Shown here: in pieces, positions 57,305 to 64,000 of the stretch
Position numbering within the stretch: the stretch's first letter is position 1
How the letters are laid out: each line of letters opens with the position of its first letter
Source: Prunus persica
Taxonomy: Eukaryota > Streptophyta > Magnoliopsida > Rosales > Rosaceae
Assembly: GCF_000346465.2 (NCBI RefSeq)
Contig: NC_034013.1
Span: 6,227,308 to 6,291,307 of the forward strand
Reading direction: 5' to 3'
DNA length: 64,000 nucleotides
Notes under the pieces: generated by a model
Told to the model about the DNA's origin: nothing
Database searches by the model: none
Seen by the model: the letters and a program-made list of their open reading frames with translations, nothing else
Made by a program: the position numbers and the translations under genes

Positions 57305-60300
57305 ATGACTATGTCCTCACAGACCCCCGATATCTTGGGCGACCGTCAGTACGGTCAGGACGTTCGCACCCAAAATGGTACTCTCTCTCTCAGAGTTTTC
57401 ATTTTTAGGTCTTGTACTGAAACGGTGCTAATTTGTTTGGCTTCGTTTTGGTGAACACAGTGATGGCCTGTCAAGCTGTTGCAAACATTGTCAAATCCTC
57501 ACTTGGCCCCGTTGGCCTCGACAAGGTATTCCATCCCCTTCTCTCTCTATGAAAACACACATACATACCAGAGATATTTGTATACGCATGAGATGTTATG
57601 TGTTTATGAGGTTTCAGTTCAGCAACTACTATTCTATCTACTATGAAATGGTGGCACTTTACCTCTTTGCTCCCTTTCTCGTGGGTTTGTGTGTGCGAAA
57701 TTATCTCTTTTTAAAAATAAAATAAAAAACTTTAAACTAAGTTGCTTGGTGTATTTCACTACTTAAAAGTTTCAACTTTGCAGTTTTTATATGAAGTGTG
57801 TCTTTGATAATTATGCCTTATAGTGGAATGGAATACACTGTTTTTTGTTTTCTTAAATGAATTTTAAGATGGTAAATTAGTATGCATAAACTTACTTGTG
57901 GAGTTTACCTTTGTCTAATGTGGCACTGAATCTAATACCCCTTTAATTGTACACTGTTGTAGATTATGTATGCAAGGGTTTCAGCTAATTTACTCTGTTT
58001 ATTGATTGGTTATTTCAGATGCTTGTGGATGATATTGGTGATGTGACTATTACTAATGATGGAGCTACTATACTCAAGATGCTAGAAGTTGAGCACCCTG
58101 CTGCCAAGGTGGGTAAAATTTGGTTATTTCTTGCTAATATGATACTATAGATGCATTTATACGTGTCAGAATGCTTGTTCCTATCAAATATATCATATAG
58201 TTTCGTTTAAGCTGTACAGGTGCTTGTGGAGCTGGCTGAGCTTCAAGATCGGGAAGTTGGAGATGGGACGACATCAGTGGTCATTGTAGCTGCAGAGTTG
58301 CTTAAGGTAATCTTGTTTGCTTGTTCTTCTCACTTCATATGCTTTTCGAGAAGCTATCTGATGTTCTAAAGCTTGGTGACTTGGAAATCTAACTTTTTGA
58401 CTCTAATTCTACAGAGAGCAAATGATCTAGTAAGGAACAAAATTCACCCAACATCCATAATCAGTGGTTACAGAGTGAGCGCTTTTTATTTTTTCCTTTT
58501 TTCTCTTGTTTTAATATTTAGTAACTGCATCCACGTATGCTTTTTGCAAAATGTGTTGTGGCTTATAACATGTTACTTTTTTGTTGTGAACAATCCCTTA
58601 TGTTTGACCCTTTCTTTGCATTGTGTACAGCTTGCTATGAGGGAAGCTTGCAAGTATGTTGAGGAAAAATTAGCCGTGAAGGTGAGGCTCCTCAAGTGAA
58701 TTATTCTTTTGAAATTTGTTGAAAAGTAGAAGGGTCCCTTGTTATGGGAATAAGTGTCCTTTTGGTTGTACAGACTGTAGTGCTTCTGTTACATCGTGTA
58801 ATCTCTTAGAGGTTTTGAAGTATAGTAATGGTGTGGAAAGAAGTTGATAATTTTGGATGTTCAATTGGCTCATACCAAGAAGACTTACTGGTCATACACT
58901 CATAGTCATGATAGTCACCAGGCCTTATGCTTTGACATAGACAGAAATTTTATGGTAAAGTTGTAAAATGCTTGATATATAAAATGTTCCTGTTTGATTA
59001 ATTGATATTTTCTTGATTTTCCAAGGTTGACAAGCTTGGAAAAGATTCTCTAGTAAATTGTGCAAAGACAAGCATGTCCTCAAAGTTGATAGGTGGTGAC
59101 AGTGACTTCTTTGCGAATATGGTATGCTTATATGTTGGATATGCTGTTCGGAATTTGTATTTACTTAGTAATGAAATCTTATTTGTGAATCAAATATTTA
59201 TTTTCTTAAGTGTCAATATTGCTGGATTTGTCATTTATAGAATTATTTTTCTCATATAAAATTTGTAGGTATGTCAGGTATTTATTTGTGATTTCTGGAG
59301 CAGTAGAAACCCTTAATTTTCTTTTGTACTTGTATGTTTTGATGATATTAGTATATAATTGGTTTTTGAAGGTTGTAGATGCAGTACAAGCAGTAAAGAT
59401 GACCAATGCTAGAGGGGAAGTCAAGTACCCAATCAAGGTCAGTACTTCGTAGTTATATATTCACATGTGATTCATGAAGGTTCCATCATGAGCCATTATC
59501 TTTCTTTTTATATCATTCTATCTGTTTGTTATTGCCAACATACTATATCTTAATTGCTCTTTTAATTTTCAGGGGATTAATATTTTGAAAGCTCATGGGA
59601 AAAGTGCTAGAGATAGCTATCTCTTGACAGGTTATGCGCTAAATACAGGCCGTGCTGCACAAGGAATGCCACTTAGAGTTGCCCCTGCGAGGATTGCCTG
59701 TCTTGACTTTAATCTTCAGAAGACAAAAATGCAAATGGGTGTCCAAGTTTTAGTTAGTGATCCCAGGGAGCTTGAAAAAATTCGCCAAAGGTGTGAAGAT
59801 AATGGACCCTAATTTTCTTTTAACTTGTATATTATACCGTGAACTATTTTGCAGACCCTATCTTTAGCATGCCAATGGACACACGCAATTAGTCTTATCT
59901 ATTATATAAGGTTTTTACAGTGAGATATGTTGAGGGCATGAACACAGTTTAGCATACTGTGGTGATATTATGTAATCTGTTCTCCATGCTGTTAAAAAAA
60001 ACTTGCTCAATTACACTTTCATCAGTGAAATTGATAGGCCAATATAGAATTATGGCACGTGCCTATGATTTCCATATTGCTATGATGCCTCGGACATAAT
60101 GGTAACTGCCTCAAATGGATTGGTTTGGGAAATTAAGGATGTCACATATGTTTGGTAATGTACTAACAACACTCATGTCTCCACAGGGAAGCGGATATGA
60201 CGAAAGAGCGTATTGAAAAACTCCTGAAAGCTGGAGCAAATGTTATTCTGACTACAAAAGGGATTGACGACATGGCACTCAAGGCAAGATTTTTAGTGAT

Positions 60301-63282
60301 TTGTTTTATCAACTGCTTTAGCTAAGTCATGGCTGATATTCGATTTTGAAGTACCAGACTGGGTCAGAAAAACATTGTTATTGTAAATTATAGTTACTGT
60401 TAGCTTGTTCATACCTTTTGACGTGGCTGGAATTTGTATTTCTGAAGGCTCCTGGTTAAATGTTTTTCTAATTACCATTTGTAGGTTCTCTTATTGAAAA
60501 TTCTGCAACACCTTCTTGAGGATATGTTACTTGTATCCACTTCAGCACCTCTTTGAGTTAATAAGATATGCTGTAGTTTAATACAAAAGCGTAAAAGTTT
60601 GAGGTTTCAACCTAATGATTTTAGGAAATGAACAAGTAGGTGTACTCTCTTTATTTTAACTCCCTTATGGTTATTTCGCAATACAAAGGGAGATATACAA
60701 TACAAATGTGTTTCCTTTTAAATATTGATGATGTGGGTATATGCTGAGTCGGTCTTGTGGGTTCACTGTTATTACAGTGATCTACGACGTGCAATCTGTT
60801 TACAATGAGTTTGTGTATGAATGTTTATCCCATGCACTATAGTAAGTTTGTTGGTTATATAAATTTAATGTACGTGATTGTTGTTTCAGTATTTTGTGGA
60901 GGCTGGTGCTATTGCTGTAAGACGTGTTCAGAAAGAAGATATGCGCCATGTTGCTAAAGCTACCGGTGCAACAATGGTAATTTCCTCTTATGCTTCTTTA
61001 ATAACATAATTATCTCGCAGATTTATTTTCCTTTGGAAATTGACAACCAGATATTCAGATGACTAATGATGTTTAGATTTTAAAATAGTTAAAACTTATT
61101 TTCAATTTTGCATCTTTCTTCAATCAAGTAGATCCATATGTATGTTTCCAATGATAAACAAGCACAACCTGTATAAGCATGTCATCTTGTTTCTTATTTT
61201 ATCCCCCTTATTTTCTTTTGGATCTGCAGGTTTCAACTTTTGCTGATATGGAAGGGGAGGAAACATTTGATTCTTCACTGCTCGGATCCGCTGATGAAGT
61301 TGTGGAGGAGCGCATTTCTGATGATGATGTAATTTTGATAAAAGGAACGAAAAATAATAGTGCGGTGAGTGATTTTAATTAAATTTAATACAATTTTCCT
61401 CCTTGACTTTGGGGTCTAATTGGTTCTTTTGAAATTTATGCATTTATCTATATGACTTGGATAAGTGCATAACCCTGACCAACCTATGTTAAGAACTAAT
61501 GAAGTTACACTAGTATTACATTTACTATATTCATATGGTATGGTCTGATTTTCTCAATATATTATTTTCAGGTTTCTTTGATCCTCAGAGGTGCAAATGA
61601 TTATATGCTTGATGAGATGGAAAGAGCTCTTCATGATGCTTTGTCTATTGTCAAGAGAACCCTAGAGTCAAACTCGGTAAAATTTGGCACTTCCTGTTAA
61701 TGTTCTGCATTGTTTGGCAATGGTTATAAATTAATGATATTTTTTCCTTTAATTAGTATGGTTGCAGGAAAATTATGGCATATAGTGGCACTTTGATAAG
61801 TTATCTTCTGTTTTCTTCACTGTCATCATATCATTGCAGGAAACTTCTAAAAGTTATATTTGAGTTTTGTGTTGTTTTGCTTAAACATGGTGGTAATTCT
61901 TTATCAGCAAATGGAAAGCAGAAGCCTTTGTCCCCTTTTACTTGGGCTTTTCCGTAAGAAAACACCTCACATTTCTTTCATATATTAGTGATAGGAAAAG
62001 GATCAGAACCATTTTAAATTTACTATCTTCTAAACTAAATCATCTTTGCCACTATTTGCTATTAATCAGGTCTTTTGTCATGCGAAATGGATTACTACTG
62101 CTGTTCACTTGATTTATATTAAATTAGAATCTTTTATCAATGTTTTTCCGTATATTTTTCCAATCATGTGTATGGTGTGAGGATGTGCAATGCATTTTTC
62201 AATGGAAGGAAGAAGAACAAAATGGGAATGTTTCACTACCAAGTTTGGTGTTGTGGTTTGATTGTGAATTTTCGTGTTACTTTTTTTTTTTTTTTTGGAA
62301 TAGAAACATTGTGTTACTTATATACCTAACTCATTGATATATTGACCATGCAGGTGGTAGCAGGTGGAGGTGCAGTTGAGTCTGCGTTGTCTGTGTATTT
62401 GGAGTGTTTTGCTACAACATTAGGATCGCGTGAGCAGTTGGCAATTGCCGAGTTTGCTGAATCTTTGTTAATTATACCGAAGGTTCTAGATTTCTGTTGT
62501 ATTCCTGTTTTCTGCTATTGTTATCTGCTCATGGTGTTTATAGTCACTGTTTATCTGGTTTAGGTGCTGGCTGTCAATGCTGCCAAGGATTCTACAGACT
62601 TAGTTGCAAAACTACGGGCCAATCACCACATTGCACAAACCAAGGCACCAACCAGGGCACAAACCAAGGCTGATCAGAAGGATTATTCTAGGTATTTTGA
62701 TTTCTGACATGGCAAATTCTGCCTGATTTTCATTTTTTATTTTGGGGAGCTCTTACATGAGTGAGAGTCTATATTCGACATGTAGGTTTCCTTTTTTTCT
62801 TTTTTTTTCCCATCGTCCTCTTTGTTTGTGGTGTGTCTGTATATTGAATTTAGTGGCATTATGATTATACTTGCTCATATCCAATATGTGACAAAGAGAT
62901 GCCAATATGATAATAATGCAACTGAAATTATTCTGTCTTGGATGCATAGAAATCCTTACAGATTATGTGACTGCTTACTTACGGTGATTGCTCTAAATTA
63001 TTGCAGCATGGGGTTAGACCTTTTAAAGGGAGAAGTCCGCGACAACTTAAAAGCCGGAGTCATTGAGCCTGCAATGAGTAAAGTGAAGATAATTCAGGTA
63101 CCAAATTCTAGATACAAATTCAGTAATATTTATAGGATAAATCTTGTTTAATGACAGTCTTGTGACGTTTGTTAACATGAAACTTTTTTGTTTGGCAGTT
63201 TGCAACTGAAGCAGCTATTACAATTCTCCGAATTGATGACATGATCAGGCTAGTCAAAGATGAAAGTCAAAATGAGGATTAA
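57305..63282 (+). CDS. CCT1: Cytosolic chaperonin TCP-1/CCT subunit alpha
   Basis: Seventeen exons: 57305-57377, 57461-57525, 58019-58108, 58220-58306, 58415-58474, 58631-58681, 59026-59121, 59372-59437, 59573-59790, 60187-60283, 60890-60976, 61230-61364, 61572-61676, 62354-62482, 62564-62691, 63007-63097 and 63199-63282; 553 residues. CCT folds actin, tubulin and other proteins in an eight-subunit double ring. ATP-site motifs are intact: [55 protein letters not shown] and [17 protein letters not shown]. Alpha-type signatures include [21 protein letters not shown] short insertion ([14 protein letters not shown]) is absent from the usual alpha sequence. The intron after exon 10 has a GC donor (aag|gcaaga). 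A second Met two codons into the start (MTM) is an alternative. Confidence 0.97.
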
Positions 63283-64000
63283 GGTGCGCAGATAGCATTT
63301 GACATTGTCCTTTTCTTTTTGTGTTCGAAGTAGGAGCGGGAAGTCAATCCATGCCAAACATGACTTTAAGGTTTATATTCCTTCCCTGCACCAAAGAGGA
63401 CTTGTTGATGTCGTTTGTTTGGGAATTTGTATCAAACTCTTGTTTTAGGTGAAATGGTTTTCTAAGGTTTGGGTGAGAGGTGGAGTTTATTAACCGATGG
63501 TGGTTTCCGGCTAGCACTCGAGCTGGAAATGTTTTGTATTGATTAGTAAGTAGATGTTTGTAATGGCCATTTTGGAAACAGAAATGTGAAACCTTTTTTT
63601 GGCGGCGAAATGGCAGTGTCCTTGTTAGCTTTTCTCACCTTTTCTTATTGAATGATTTGGGTCGAGAAAATATGTAGTGGGGAATAAGATGAAAATATGG
63701 GCAAGTGAAATTGATTGAATTTAGCCCATGAAATTTTTTTGGAAATATGCAGTGCTAATACAGAAGCCGTACCCAGAATAGAAAGAAAAAGTTACAGATC
63801 GATAGACTCTGGCAGCTGAAACTGAACTTGGATTTGGAGAGCTCGTACGTGGAAAAAGATGAAAAAAATGGCCTGGAATTCGGTTTTCAAATTTCAAAGG
63901 CCAAGAGAGCATGCAGTTGAATCTATAATTAATGTCAACCCAGTCATCATCTTCTCACGTTTCAACACCATTCCAGTCGCCTTGACGATGAGCTTCTTCT
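63283..64000. other. CCT1 3' region and right edge
   Basis: 3' UTR of CCT1, then AT-rich sequence. atgagcttcttct at 63988 could open a gene that continues past the edge, but there is too little sequence to say. Confidence 0.35.

Noticed and set aside
63721..63912. 63-codon minus-strand frame near the right edge
   Set aside because: No family resemblance, no promoter or splice signals seen.
1..64000. CRISPR array, operons, rRNA genes or bacterial-type transfer
   Set aside because: No regularly spaced repeats of that kind, no rRNA sequence and no prokaryotic gene layout; the window is ordinary plant nuclear DNA.

Overview
This window is nuclear DNA from a flowering plant. Its genes are plant families (SUVH histone methyltransferase, HHP heptahelical receptor, chloroplast ClpR4, expansin-like B, CNOT11, CCT1, ankyrin/PGG proteins) with many short introns of plant type. 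The spaces between genes hold plant transposons: CACTA, Ty1/copia, TRIM, SINE, Helitron and MITEs. A woody eudicot, possibly Rosaceae, fits the overall look, but I cannot prove that from the sequence.

Layout. 1-982 is one end of a CACTA transposon, inserted into a dead NB-ARC resistance-gene fragment (986-1526, minus). 1680-6719 is a complete but broken copia retrotransposon on the minus strand, inserted in a TA microsatellite. 6720-11676 holds repeats, a lone RPL28 last exon inside a TIR-like segment, minisatellites and a sequence that recurs at 46.8 kb. 11677-15087 is an intronless SUVH5/6-type gene (minus), with a myosin N-terminal exon relic just upstream. 16434-18707 is HHP4 (plus). 19.2-22.4 kb holds compound tandem repeats, a small secreted proline-rich peptide gene (minus), a SINE, a mariner-like MITE and a receptor-kinase relic. 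22798-26387 carries two tandem ankyrin genes (minus); only one keeps the PGG/membrane module. 28007-28964 is a collapsed DUF2828 pseudogene. 29655-32821 is CLPR4 (plus), 36289-37889 EXLB1 (plus), 39206-45694 CNOT11 (minus, 12 coding exons). 46-50 kb is a transposon-rich stretch with a rearranged fragment of the SUVH locus and a nested MITE/TRIM stack. 50175-55352 is a second copia element (plus), also with near-identical LTRs and a broken reading frame. A 25-base G run and a 100-base N gap follow. Two Helitron-like elements lie tail to tail at 56259-56888. 57305-63282 is CCT1 (plus, 17 exons).

The genes do not form one pathway: they are ordinary housekeeping, chromatin, organelle and cell-wall genes set among transposons. 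Exon coordinates were assigned by hand from splice sites and family similarity, and reading phase was checked to close for every multi-exon gene listed. The most unusual signals are two recently inserted copia copies whose coding regions were apparently already dead, a deleted duplicate of the SUVH locus, captured-looking exons (RPL28, myosin), internal duplications in the SUVH N-terminus, and a short secreted peptide with a repeated Ser-Pro5-x-Gly motif.
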